Positions 1 to 5,251 of a stretch of 5,251 bases of DNA are shown here, piece after piece; position 1 is the stretch's first letter; every line of letters begins with the position of its first letter. The notes under the pieces are model-generated. The model was not told the DNA's origin. It did no database searches and worked only from the letters and a program-made list of their open reading frames with translations. Source of the stretch: Deltaproteobacteria bacterium (lineage in GTDB: Bacteria > Desulfobacterota > Desulfobacteria > Desulfobacterales > Desulfobacteraceae); contig JAFCZY010000187.1 in the NCBI GenBank assembly GCA_019314105.1, forward strand, positions 1 through 5,251, read 5' to 3'. The position numbers and the translations under genes were made by a program.

Positions 1-386
1 ATACCCACTTTTTCAAGAATGGCCATGGCTTTTTCCTCGCGCTCTTTCTTGCCCCTATTCCGGACCAGTTTCTGGGCAATAGTAACATTTCCAAGGATAG
101 ACAAATGGGGGAAAAGGTTAAAGGACTGGAACACCATTCCCATCTCAGCCCGGACTTTATTGATATCCATCTTGGGATCGAAAATATCCACTCCATCCAC
201 CAGAATCTGACCCTCTTCTGCTGTTTCCAGTCGATTCAGGCATCGAAGAAAGGTACTTTTCCCAGACCCTGAGGGACCAATAACCACCACCACCTCTCCA
301 AGTTCTACCATATTGGAAACATCCACCGAGGCCTTCACTTCGTGAGGGACATAAAAAGTTTTATAAATATGATTGATTTCTATCAT
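1..386 (-). CDS. Polar amino acid ABC transporter, ATP-binding subunit (partial, C-terminal part beyond left edge)
   Basis: This is the N-terminal 128 residues of the cytoplasmic ATPase that powers amino acid import. The frame stays open to base 1, so the 3' part lies outside the window. Visible motifs are Walker A GPSGSGKST at residues 37-45, followed by FLRCLNRLE, and a Q-loop VFQSFNLFPH with Gln87. Both are typical of the GlnQ/HisP/ArtP group (polar amino acid uptake, PAAT). The LSGGQ signature, Walker B and H-loop would fall beyond the edge. The ATG at 386-384 has AAGGAGG (398-404) 11 bases upstream. It overlaps the TGA that would end an intact permease gene (ATGA, 386-383), which normally means translational coupling. 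In this sequence the permease frame terminates about 180 bases earlier (stop at 568-570), so that coupling is lost. The family call is firm. The exact substrate cannot be read from this fragment. Confidence 0.93.
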   Translation of the reverse strand, partial: MIEINHIYKTFYVPHEVKASVDVSNMVELGEVVVVIGPSGSGKSTFLRCLNRLETAEEGQILVDGVDIFDPKMDINKVRAEMGMVFQSFNLFPHLSILGNVTIAQKLVRNRGKKEREEKAMAILEKVG

Positions 387-1431
387 TTTGTCGCTGTCCT
401 CCTTTCCAGATATTGAACTACCATGGAAAGTGTAAAGGTCATAAGCAGGTAGAGAATTGCACATAATATCCACAATTCAAAAGTCTGAAGACTTGTGGTA
501 ATTCCTTCACGGGTGGCTTTTGTCAGTTCTCTGATGGAAATCATACCCAACAGGGATGAATCTTTAATCAGATTGATAAATTGTCCTGCCAGGGGCGGCA
601 GAATGGTTTAAATTGTCCTGCCAGGGGCGGCAGAATGGTTTTTAATGCCTGGGGAAGAATAATATGGAACATGCATTGAAAATAGGTCATGCCGGCTGAT
701 CGGGCGGCTTCAACCTGACCGGGATGAATGGCTTCAATGCCGGCCCGGACAATTTCCACCACGTAGGCACCGGTAAAAAGGGACAATGCCATAATACCGT
801 ACCATTCGGGATCGATTTTCGGGAGCCCGTTCATCATCAAAATTTTATTCATGGTGGTTCCCAGAACAAAATAAAAAATCATGATCTGAACCAGCAGGGG
901 CGATCCCCGGATAATCTCAACATAAGTAATGGCCGACCATTTCAGAACCGGCGTATTCGATACTCTGGCAACACCGCCTATAATCCCCAGGAGAATGCCG
1001 AAAATAGTAGAAATAAAACTGATTTTTAAGGTAATCCACAGACCTATAGCCATAAGCCCCGGCTTCCATCCTCCCTTGTATTGAGCAATATGATCTCCGG
1101 AAAAAACCGAATCTCCCTCATCCCAGTCAAAGGATCCTGCAGGAACGGTGTATGTTTTTTTCCCGTCCTCATCCTGGATAACGATATCAAATTTGTCTTT
1201 GTTCTCCGTGATGGTATCAATATCACCGTCGGATTCCACATAAAGGGTGATGGTCTCCTGATACATGAAATATTTGGGGATTTTAAACCAGCGCCACTGG
1301 TATTCCACCGCCACTGTTGCATAATATACTGCTCCGAACACCAAAAGCATCAATGCAATAAAACCGGAAACAGAAAGTGTATAAACAGTTGGATTGCTCA
1401 GTCGCGCTATATTGGATATTTTTTGTTCCAT
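383..1431 (-). pseudogene. Polar amino acid ABC transporter permease, frameshifted by a 32-bp tandem duplication
   Basis: Inner-membrane permease of the HisM/GlnP type. A TM1-like segment (about 18-42) is followed by a hydrophilic insert (about 43-122) and then the transport core from residue 123. The EAA loop that docks on the ATPase is at about 241-260 (EAARSAG...ILP). After GQF274 the frame runs through a perfect 32-bp duplication and stops at 568-570, giving 287 residues whose last 13 are abnormal. Deleting one copy gives 338 residues, with the expected INLIKDSSLLGMISIREL and a final hydrophobic helix, ending in TGA (385-383) that overlaps the ATPase ATG. I chose ATG at 1431, with AAGG at 1443-1446. 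An in-frame GTG at 1470 lies in the loop of the upstream stem-loop and is unlikely. The product as read lacks its last membrane segment and is probably non-functional. An assembly error remains possible. It is the only permease gene between the binding protein and ATPase genes, so the transporter would use a homodimer. Confidence 0.88.
577..641. repeat. Perfect 32-bp tandem duplication inside the permease gene
   Basis: Bases 577-609 and 609-641 are identical over 33 positions at a period of 32. Identity ends at 576/608 and at 610/642. Because 32 is not a multiple of three, the duplication shifts the permease frame. Each unit contains a small inverted repeat, CTGCC and GGCAG (586-590 and 597-601 in the first copy), which could encourage polymerase pausing and slippage. 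The absence of any divergence between copies indicates a very recent event or an assembly artefact. Confidence 0.97.
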
Positions 1432-1446
1432 ATCTTGTTTTGCCTT

Positions 1447-1483
1447 AAAAAACGGGCCAACAGAAAACACTCACTGCCGGCCC
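1447..1483 (-). terminator. Intercistronic stem-loop with T-tract between binding protein and permease genes
   Basis: Read on the minus strand, GGGCCGGCAG (1483-1474) pairs with CTGTTGGCCC (1463-1454). This forms a 10-bp stem with two G-T wobbles and a 10-base loop (1473-1464). It is followed by G and six T (1452-1447), the form of a Rho-independent terminator. It begins 22 bases after the binding protein stop codon and ends 15 bases before the permease ATG. In ABC importer operons such a structure commonly acts as a partial terminator or 3'-end stabiliser, so that binding protein is made in excess over membrane subunits. The structure is seen directly; the degree of read-through is inferred. 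Confidence 0.75.
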
Positions 1484-1505
1484 AATTAATTTTTACACAA
1501 ACAAT

Positions 1506-2327
1506 CTAATTTTGAAGCTCTTTCTGCCATTCGTTGGATCGAATCCATTTATCATAAGCTTTGTCATATCTGCCATCATTTTTATACTGACGTAAAAAAT
1601 TATTCAGAAAATTAAGAAAATCAGGATCTCCTTTCCTAACGGCCATGGCAAGGGGTTCAAAGGTAAAAGGTGTGTTCAGGGCAATGGTTTTGCCTGCGCC
1701 ATGTGCTGCCTGGAAGAACTCAATCAAGGGCAGATCGTAAACCGTGGCATCTGCATTACCCTGGATAACTTCCATGCAGGCTTCTGTTTCAACTTCAAAA
1801 GATTTGTAGGTGGCCTTGGGAATCATTCTTTTCACTGCTTGTTCCCCGGTGGTTCCCAGTTTGGATGTAATGGTAAATTTTGGGTCATTGAGATCTTTGT
1901 AGGACAACACCTTGCCTTCATGTTTTTTGTTGAGGAGGATGGCCTGTCCGATAACAATGTAGGGATTGGTGAAGTTGATGGCCAGATTTCTTTCCTGGGT
2001 CACGGTCATACCGGAAATGAGAACATCAAATTTATTAGTGATCAGGGCGGGGATAATACCGTCCCAGGCAGTGTTGACAGGTGCATATTTTACACCCATG
2101 GCTTTTGCAAGAGCTTTTCCCATGTCAACGTCAAATCCAATGTATTTCCCTTTGGTGTTGGTCATTTCAAAGGGAAGGTACCCTGATTCCATTCCGACGC
2201 GAAGTTCACCCGATTTTACAATTGCTTCAATGGTTGATGTTTTGGCAAGCTCGATATTATCTGCAAATGCAGGCGCTGATACGAAAAGAAACGCCATTGC
2301 AAACAACGAAATTAATACTTTTTTCAT
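1506..2327 (-). CDS. Polar amino acid ABC transporter, periplasmic substrate-binding protein (family 3)
   Basis: Periplasmic receptor that captures an amino acid and delivers it to the permease. The 273-residue product begins with a Sec signal peptide (KK, hydrophobic core about 4-19) with likely cleavage after AFA22. The mature part follows the SBP_bac_3 pattern. The family signature GFDVDMGKALAKAM lies at 64-77, and MTVTQERNLAINFTNPY holds the Arg (113) that usually binds the substrate alpha-carboxylate. KLGTTGEQ at 156-163 and VYD with Asp198, usually the alpha-amino ligand, follow. All expected binding residues are present, so this gene looks intact although the permease behind it is broken. 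I chose ATG 2327 because AAGGAG (2339-2334) sits 6 bases upstream and the signal peptide then starts MKK. An in-frame ATG at 2342 adds only MKEKR and has a poorer ribosome site. It is first in the operon and is followed by a stem-loop at 1447-1483. The substrate is not identifiable beyond polar amino acids. Confidence 0.95.
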   Translation of the reverse strand: MKKVLISLFAMAFLFVSAPAFADNIELAKTSTIEAIVKSGELRVGMESGYLPFEMTNTKGKYIGFDVDMGKALAKAMGVKYAPVNTAWDGIIPALITNKFDVLISGMTVTQERNLAINFTNPYIVIGQAILLNKKHEGKVLSYKDLNDPKFTITSKLGTTGEQAVKRMIPKATYKSFEVETEACMEVIQGNADATVYDLPLIEFFQAAHGAGKTIALNTPFTFEPLAMAVRKGDPDFLNFLNNFLRQYKNDGRYDKAYDKWIRSNEWQKELQN

Positions 2328-2333
2328 CCTTTT

Positions 2334-2339
2334 CTCCTT
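2334..2339 (-). promoter_or_regulatory. Ribosome binding site that fixes the binding protein start
   Basis: AAGGAG on the minus strand ends 6 bases before the ATG at 2327-2325. This supports that start over the in-frame ATG at 2342, which would place this Shine-Dalgarno sequence inside the coding region. Confidence 0.7.
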
Positions 2340-2424
2340 CATCCTTAAAAATTAATGTGTGACTTTTTACTCTCCTTTAATACAGTCAAAGTCCCGTAAA
2401 AAATCATGTTAAATACTGATAAGC

Positions 2425-2454
2425 CTTATATCAATAAGGACAATACCATATAAG
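2425..2454. promoter_or_regulatory. Inverted repeat in the divergent intergenic region; possible operator or back-to-back promoter
   Basis: The 222-bp AT-rich gap between the binding protein gene (minus) and the metallophosphoesterase gene (plus) contains CTTATAT (2425-2431) and its exact complement ATATAAG (2448-2454), separated by 16 bases. A shorter dyad, CCTTAT/ATAAGG (2424-2439), overlaps it. Read either way, the element offers a TATAAG -10-like hexamer 17 bases from a poor TTATAT -35-like hexamer, so it could serve either operon or bind a dimeric regulator. The dyads are real in the sequence. The promoter reading is weak, because AT-rich DNA yields such matches by chance. Confidence 0.28.
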
Positions 2455-2549
2455 TAAGATTAATACTTAGCATAATAATTTTAAATGGCAAGAATTATTC
2501 CGAAAAAGCTTTTATTTTTTTTTAAAATCAGCTATTTCTTTTCCTAAAG

Positions 2550-3170
2550 ATGAAAACAACCCTGATAAAATCTCATAAGTTAAAAATCTTGACGGTCTCG
2601 GATTTTATTGATGAATCATTGACTCAAAGGGTTGAAAACAAAACCCTTGAGCCTGTGGATCTGATTATCTCCTGTGGCGATCTGGCCCCGGAATATCTCT
2701 CTTTTTTAAGGGACCGGCTTGATAAACCTCTCTTTTATGTAAAAGGCAACCACGATATTCGATACTCGCCATCCAACCCTGTGGGGTGTAAAAACATCCA
2801 TGCGAAACTGATTCAGTTTAAATCTTTGAAAATTATGGGACTTGAAGGATCTATATGGTACAATGGCGGCATGAATCAATATACGGACAGAGAAATGAAA
2901 AAGATGATCTCTGGCATGTGGTTTTCTCTCTGGCGAAAAGGCGGCATTCATATAGTGATCACCCATGCACCACCAAGACATATTCATGATGCCGAAGATC
3001 GTTGCCATATGGGATTTGAAAGTTTTGTCCGATTAATAGACAAAAAAAGGCCAGATTATTTTATCCATGGCCATATTCATAAAGAGTTTAAAACCCACTC
3101 CGACAGAATCATAACCGTGGGGTCGACAAAAGTGATTAATACCTGTGGATTCACCATTTTAGAGGTTTAA
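2550..3170 (+). CDS. Calcineurin-like metallophosphoesterase with altered first metal motif
   Basis: A 206-residue, probably cytoplasmic phosphoesterase (no signal peptide or membrane segment). Motifs run in the usual order: SDFID at 17-21 near the N-terminus, CGDL at 42-45 (Asp44), GNHD at 66-69, THAPP at 138-142 followed by HDAEDRCHMGF (146-156), and HGHIH at 173-177. The usual first motif is D-x-H, but here the His position is Ile20, with Asp21 next to it. Metal coordination at the first site must therefore differ, and the remaining ligands make an active enzyme likely. The substrate (phosphomonoester, phosphodiester or nucleotide) is unknown. The ATG at 2550 is the only usable start that keeps Asp18. 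No good Shine-Dalgarno sequence precedes it (CCTAAAG), so translation may be weak. The stop is 2 bases before the next gene, forming a two-gene operon and suggesting a shared role. Confidence 0.9.
   Translation: MKTTLIKSHKLKILTVSDFIDESLTQRVENKTLEPVDLIISCGDLAPEYLSFLRDRLDKPLFYVKGNHDIRYSPSNPVGCKNIHAKLIQFKSLKIMGLEGSIWYNGGMNQYTDREMKKMISGMWFSLWRKGGIHIVITHAPPRHIHDAEDRCHMGFESFVRLIDKKRPDYFIHGHIHKEFKTHSDRIITVGSTKVINTCGFTILEV
3161..3165 (+). promoter_or_regulatory. Ribosome binding site overlapping the end of the metallophosphoesterase gene
   Basis: AGAGG lies within the last codons of the metallophosphoesterase gene, 7 bases before the ATG at 3173. It supports coupled translation of the two genes and fixes the start of the ParB-like/RAM protein. 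Confidence 0.6.
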
Positions 3171-3172
3171 CC

Positions 3173-4261
3173 ATGATAAAATTTTTAAAAAATTTTTTTT
3201 CATCAAAAGCTGATGATGATACTAAAGATCATGTCAGCTCTTTTAATGAACAGCAGGAAAAAGAAGAAGATGTTAAGTTCATTGATCACGGCATTAAAAC
3301 AATTGACCTTGAAAAAATTATTGGCAGTGTGGGAAAATATTATGATTTTGACTCCCATTTCAGACCTAAAAAGCATGTATTAAGTAAAAGATTTACTGAT
3401 ATCAAAAAGGCCATGCGTGAAGGAAAATCTCTGCCTCCGATAAACCTCTATCAAATCAGAAATGATTATTTTGTCCTGGATGGAAACCACAGGGTTGCTG
3501 CAGCAAAAGAACTGGGGCAATTTGATATCCAGGCAAAGGTTATTGAATTGCTTTCCGCAAAAAATACCATGGAAAACCTTTTATATATCGAGAAAAAAAG
3601 TTTTTACGAAAAAACCGGGCTGCCTGAAAAAATAGATCTGACAGAGGTAGGGAAATACAATTATTTAGAAAAGCAGATTAAAGACCATGAAAATTACTTA
3701 ACCAAAATATCCGGTAAAAAATCTGATTTTAAAAAAGCGGCTAAAGATTGGTACAATACAATTTATACGCCTTTAACCATGATAATAAACAATGGGGCAT
3801 TACCCAAATATTTCCCCAAAAGAAATGTTGCCGATCTTTATACCTATATCGTCTATCATCATTGGGAAAGAACGGCCAATAGGCGATACGGTATCGGCAT
3901 TGACCGGCTGATCCCCAGGAGCATGGAAGCCTTTAGAACTGTCATGCTTGAAAAAAGCACACCCGACTACCCTGAAATGAAACGAACCATTACAGCCTTT
4001 ATTATGATTAATATCAACACATCAACAGAAATGAAGGTCATCAATAAATTATTCGCCCTTGATGAAGTCCAGGAGGTTCACTCGGTTCACGGCGCCATTG
4101 ATGTTCTTGTAAAAATTGTCCTGAAAAGAGATTTTCTGGCATCTGATGCTGAAATCATTGCAGAATTTGTAGATCAACAGATAAGGCGAATCAGCGGAAT
4201 AAACAGGACACAAACCATTATTCCCGGAATTTCAAAGGTTAAAGAAGGATTTATCTATTAA
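3173..4261 (+). CDS. ParB/sulfiredoxin-like domain fused to a C-terminal Lrp/AsnC-type ligand-binding (RAM) domain
   Basis: A 362-residue soluble protein that I cannot assign to a named family. Residues 1-35 are charged and probably disordered. Residues about 40-125 look like a ParB/sulfiredoxin fold: SLPPINLYQIRNDYFVLDG leads into DGNHRVAAAKELG (103-115), the DGxHR form seen in non-partition ParB-like proteins rather than the GERR of chromosome-segregation ParB. Residues about 140-260 form a mostly helical middle region with WYNTIYTPL (193-201), a PKRNVADLY segment (215-223) and HHWERTANRRYG (229-240), for which I have no firm identity. Residues about 273-352 match the RAM fold: TAFIMININ, VHGAIDVLVKI (305-315) and a final TQTIIPG. 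RAM domains in Lrp/AsnC proteins bind amino acids and drive oligomerisation. No helix-turn-helix is evident, so direct DNA binding is doubtful. It is probably co-transcribed with the metallophosphoesterase 2 bases upstream. Function is unknown; an amino acid-responsive ParB-like enzyme or regulator is inference. Confidence 0.85.
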   Translation: MIKFLKNFFSSKADDDTKDHVSSFNEQQEKEEDVKFIDHGIKTIDLEKIIGSVGKYYDFDSHFRPKKHVLSKRFTDIKKAMREGKSLPPINLYQIRNDYFVLDGNHRVAAAKELGQFDIQAKVIELLSAKNTMENLLYIEKKSFYEKTGLPEKIDLTEVGKYNYLEKQIKDHENYLTKISGKKSDFKKAAKDWYNTIYTPLTMIINNGALPKYFPKRNVADLYTYIVYHHWERTANRRYGIGIDRLIPRSMEAFRTVMLEKSTPDYPEMKRTITAFIMININTSTEMKVINKLFALDEVQEVHSVHGAIDVLVKIVLKRDFLASDAEIIAEFVDQQIRRISGINRTQTIIPGISKVKEGFIY

Positions 4262-4304
4262 AATTCGTCCAATAAAGACCTGACAACGAACAGATCCGGG
4301 CTGA

Positions 4305-4652
4305 TCAACTGTTTTCAAGAATCAAAAGCCCTATCAGTCTATGATCCTGCTGTTTTCCAAATTCAGGATCTGAAATATGTTTTATTTGCGTTCGGTGGGA
4401 CAGTGGATTGCGCGTTGCCTCTTCCGGATGATATTTCATGTCCAACACGTCCCCAACCTTGATATGATTAAGCACTTTGGAATCTTTCCGGACCATTATG
4501 CCAAATCCTTTTGAAGAAAAATCCCTTAGCTTGAAATGATAGGCTATTTTATCATTTCCGAGTATAAATTCAACACTGGCATTTTCCCGGCTTTTTGTTC
4601 TTTCTTCACTCCGTAAATTTATTTTTTCCGTATGGTCTGGATCCTTTTTCAC
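4305..4652 (-). CDS. PilZ domain protein (predicted c-di-GMP receptor)
   Basis: A 115-residue single-domain cytoplasmic protein. The PilZ c-di-GMP signature is present in both halves: RSEER at 14-18 (RxxxR) and DFSSKG at 44-49 (DxSxxG). The beta-barrel strands follow (GFGIMV, VGDVLDMKY, and a terminal HRLIGLLIL), so ligand binding is likely. In other bacteria, stand-alone PilZ proteins pass c-di-GMP levels to motility, exopolysaccharide or secretion machinery; nothing nearby identifies the partner here. The start is GTG at 4652-4650, the only in-frame start after a stop at 4661-4659. AAAGGAG (4670-4664) is 11 bases upstream. It lies downstream of the methyltransferase gene in the same direction, but the 80-bp AT-rich gap makes co-transcription uncertain. 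Its 3' end converges on the ParB-like/RAM gene across 43 bp with no convincing terminator. Confidence 0.9.
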   Translation of the reverse strand: MKKDPDHTEKINLRSEERTKSRENASVEFILGNDKIAYHFKLRDFSSKGFGIMVRKDSKVLNHIKVGDVLDMKYHPEEATRNPLSHRTQIKHISDPEFGKQQDHRLIGLLILENS

Positions 4653-4663
4653 TGATAGTTAAA

Positions 4664-4670
4664 CTCCTTT
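4664..4670 (-). promoter_or_regulatory. Ribosome binding site for the GTG start of the PilZ gene
   Basis: AAAGGAG on the minus strand lies 11 bases before the GTG at 4652. It supports this non-ATG start, because the frame holds no ATG and upstream is closed by a stop at 4661-4659. Confidence 0.6.
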
Positions 4671-4732
4671 AAAAAAGAAGGTATTATTAGCTTTAATGAT
4701 CTTTTTTTATTAACAAATCAATACGTTATTTA

Positions 4733-5215
4733 TTAAAGCGCCTTTTTTTTATTCCTTTTCTCAAATTCCAGCAGATTCTTTTTTACCTCAAGCCCGCCGC
4801 CAAAACCAGTCAAACTGCCATTTTTCCCAATAACCCGGTGGCAGGGTACAATTATTGAAATCGGATTTTTACCGTTTGCCATGCCAACAGCCCTTGATGC
4901 ATTGGGGTTTCCGATTCTTTTTGCAAGCTCACCATAGGATATGGTTTCTCCATATGGAATTTCCACAAGTTCCTGCCAGACCTTTTTCTGAAAATCCGTG
5001 CCCTGAACATTCAATTCAAGATCAAACCTTGTCAGTTCCCCCTTAAAATAGGCCTCAAGCTGAAAAAGAGCATCCATAAATTTTTCTTTAGAATAAATCC
5101 AATTTTTTTCCGGTTCAACCCTTGTCTTCCCCAAGGGAAAATGCAGACTCTCCAGCAATTCATTACAGGTCAGCAAAAGCGTTCCCAAAGGGGATTCAAA
5201 ATCACAATAATACAT
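4733..5215 (-). CDS. ogt: Methylated-DNA--[protein]-cysteine S-methyltransferase (Ogt type)
   Basis: A suicide DNA-repair protein that transfers the methyl group from O6-methylguanine (and more weakly O4-methylthymine) to its own cysteine. The 160-residue product has an N-terminal ribonuclease-like domain (about 1-70, starting MYYCDFESPLGTLLL). The catalytic domain carries FQKKVWQELVEIPYGETISYGELA (about 75-98), SRAVG with the DNA-inserting Arg108, the Asn hinge (114), the active site IVPCHRVIG with Cys125, and the terminal TGFGGGLEVKKNLLEFE. All catalytic elements are intact. Its length fits the stand-alone Ogt/MGMT class, and no Ada DNA-binding domain is attached. I chose ATG 5215 because GGAG (5224-5221) is 5 bases upstream; an in-frame TTG at 5239 would add eight residues but swallow that site. 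Upstream sequence ends at 5251, so its promoter is mostly not visible. The gene symbol is by family similarity. Confidence 0.96.
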   Translation of the reverse strand: MYYCDFESPLGTLLLTCNELLESLHFPLGKTRVEPEKNWIYSKEKFMDALFQLEAYFKGELTRFDLELNVQGTDFQKKVWQELVEIPYGETISYGELAKRIGNPNASRAVGMANGKNPISIIVPCHRVIGKNGSLTGFGGGLEVKKNLLEFEKRNKKKAL

Positions 5216-5220
5216 TTTAT

Positions 5221-5224
5221 CTCC
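5221..5224 (-). promoter_or_regulatory. Ribosome binding site that fixes the methyltransferase start
   Basis: GGAG on the minus strand sits 5 bases before the ATG at 5215-5213. This favours that start over the in-frame TTG at 5239, which has no visible ribosome site within the 12 bases left in the window. Confidence 0.6.
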
Positions 5225-5251
5225 ACAGTAAAATTTCAATATAGCTTATCA

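Noticed and set aside
577..641. Repeat considered as a CRISPR or a mobile element footprint.
   Set aside because: There are only two directly adjacent copies with no spacer, no terminal inverted repeats and coding sequence inside, so a simple tandem duplication explains it.
568..1470. Reading this open frame as an ordinary complete 300-residue permease gene.
   Set aside because: Its last 13 residues come from the out-of-frame second copy of a duplication, the normal C-terminal sequence continues in another frame down to 383, and the GTG start at 1470 lies in a terminator-like loop.
1081..2186. Plus-strand open frames of 142 and 161 codons opposite the permease and binding protein genes.
   Set aside because: They are antisense to clearly recognisable genes, have low-complexity or Cys/Phe/Gly-rich products and match no family I know.
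2503..2523. AAAAGCTTTT followed by a run of nine T, resembling a plus-strand terminator.
   Set aside because: The palindrome has no loop and almost no GC pairing, and there is no plus-strand gene upstream to terminate.
3173..4261. Calling the gene a chromosome-partition ParB.
   Set aside because: No GERR-type CTP motif, no helix-turn-helix and no ParA neighbour; the DGNHR motif and C-terminal RAM domain point elsewhere.
4262..4304. GATC-CGGGCT-GATC dyad as a bidirectional terminator between the convergent genes.
   Set aside because: The arms are only 4 bp and no T-tract follows on either strand.
4653..4732. Possible terminator after the methyltransferase gene.
   Set aside because: The gap has A and T runs but no stem of useful length, so neither termination nor a promoter can be claimed.

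Overview
This window is bacterial chromosomal DNA with closely packed genes on both strands and AT-rich gaps between them. Nothing in it is phage-, IS- or CRISPR-like. The polar amino acid transporter with an unusually large periplasmic insert in its permease, the PilZ protein and the general protein style suggest a Gram-negative, probably a sulfate-reducing Desulfobacterota (Desulfobacter/Desulfobacula-like). That placement is inference from protein style, not from a marker gene.

Left part (1-2342, minus strand): a three-gene polar amino acid ABC uptake operon, transcribed right to left. The order is periplasmic binding protein (1506-2327), permease (383-1431) and ATPase (386 running off the left edge). 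A strong stem-loop with a T-tract (1447-1483) lies between the binding protein and permease genes. It would favour high expression of the binding protein over the membrane components. The permease gene is broken by a perfect 32-bp tandem duplication (577-641). Removing one copy restores a 338-residue permease whose TGA overlaps the ATPase ATG as ATGA. Either the transporter is inactivated in this strain or the assembly contains an error.

Middle part (2550-4261, plus strand): a two-gene operon divergent from the transporter. The first gene encodes a small metallophosphoesterase with an altered first metal motif. The second starts 2 bases after it and encodes a 362-residue protein with an N-terminal ParB/sulfiredoxin-like domain, an unassigned middle region and a C-terminal Lrp/AsnC-type ligand-binding (RAM) domain, with no helix-turn-helix that I can see. 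This pair is the most novel content here. A regulatory link to amino acids, and perhaps to the divergent transporter, is a reasonable but untested idea.

Right part (4305-5215, minus strand): a single-domain PilZ (c-di-GMP-binding) protein, and upstream of it an Ogt-type methylated-DNA-protein cysteine methyltransferase. They lie 80 bp apart, point the same way and have no evident functional link. The PilZ gene converges on the ParB-RAM gene across a 43-bp gap with no clear terminator.
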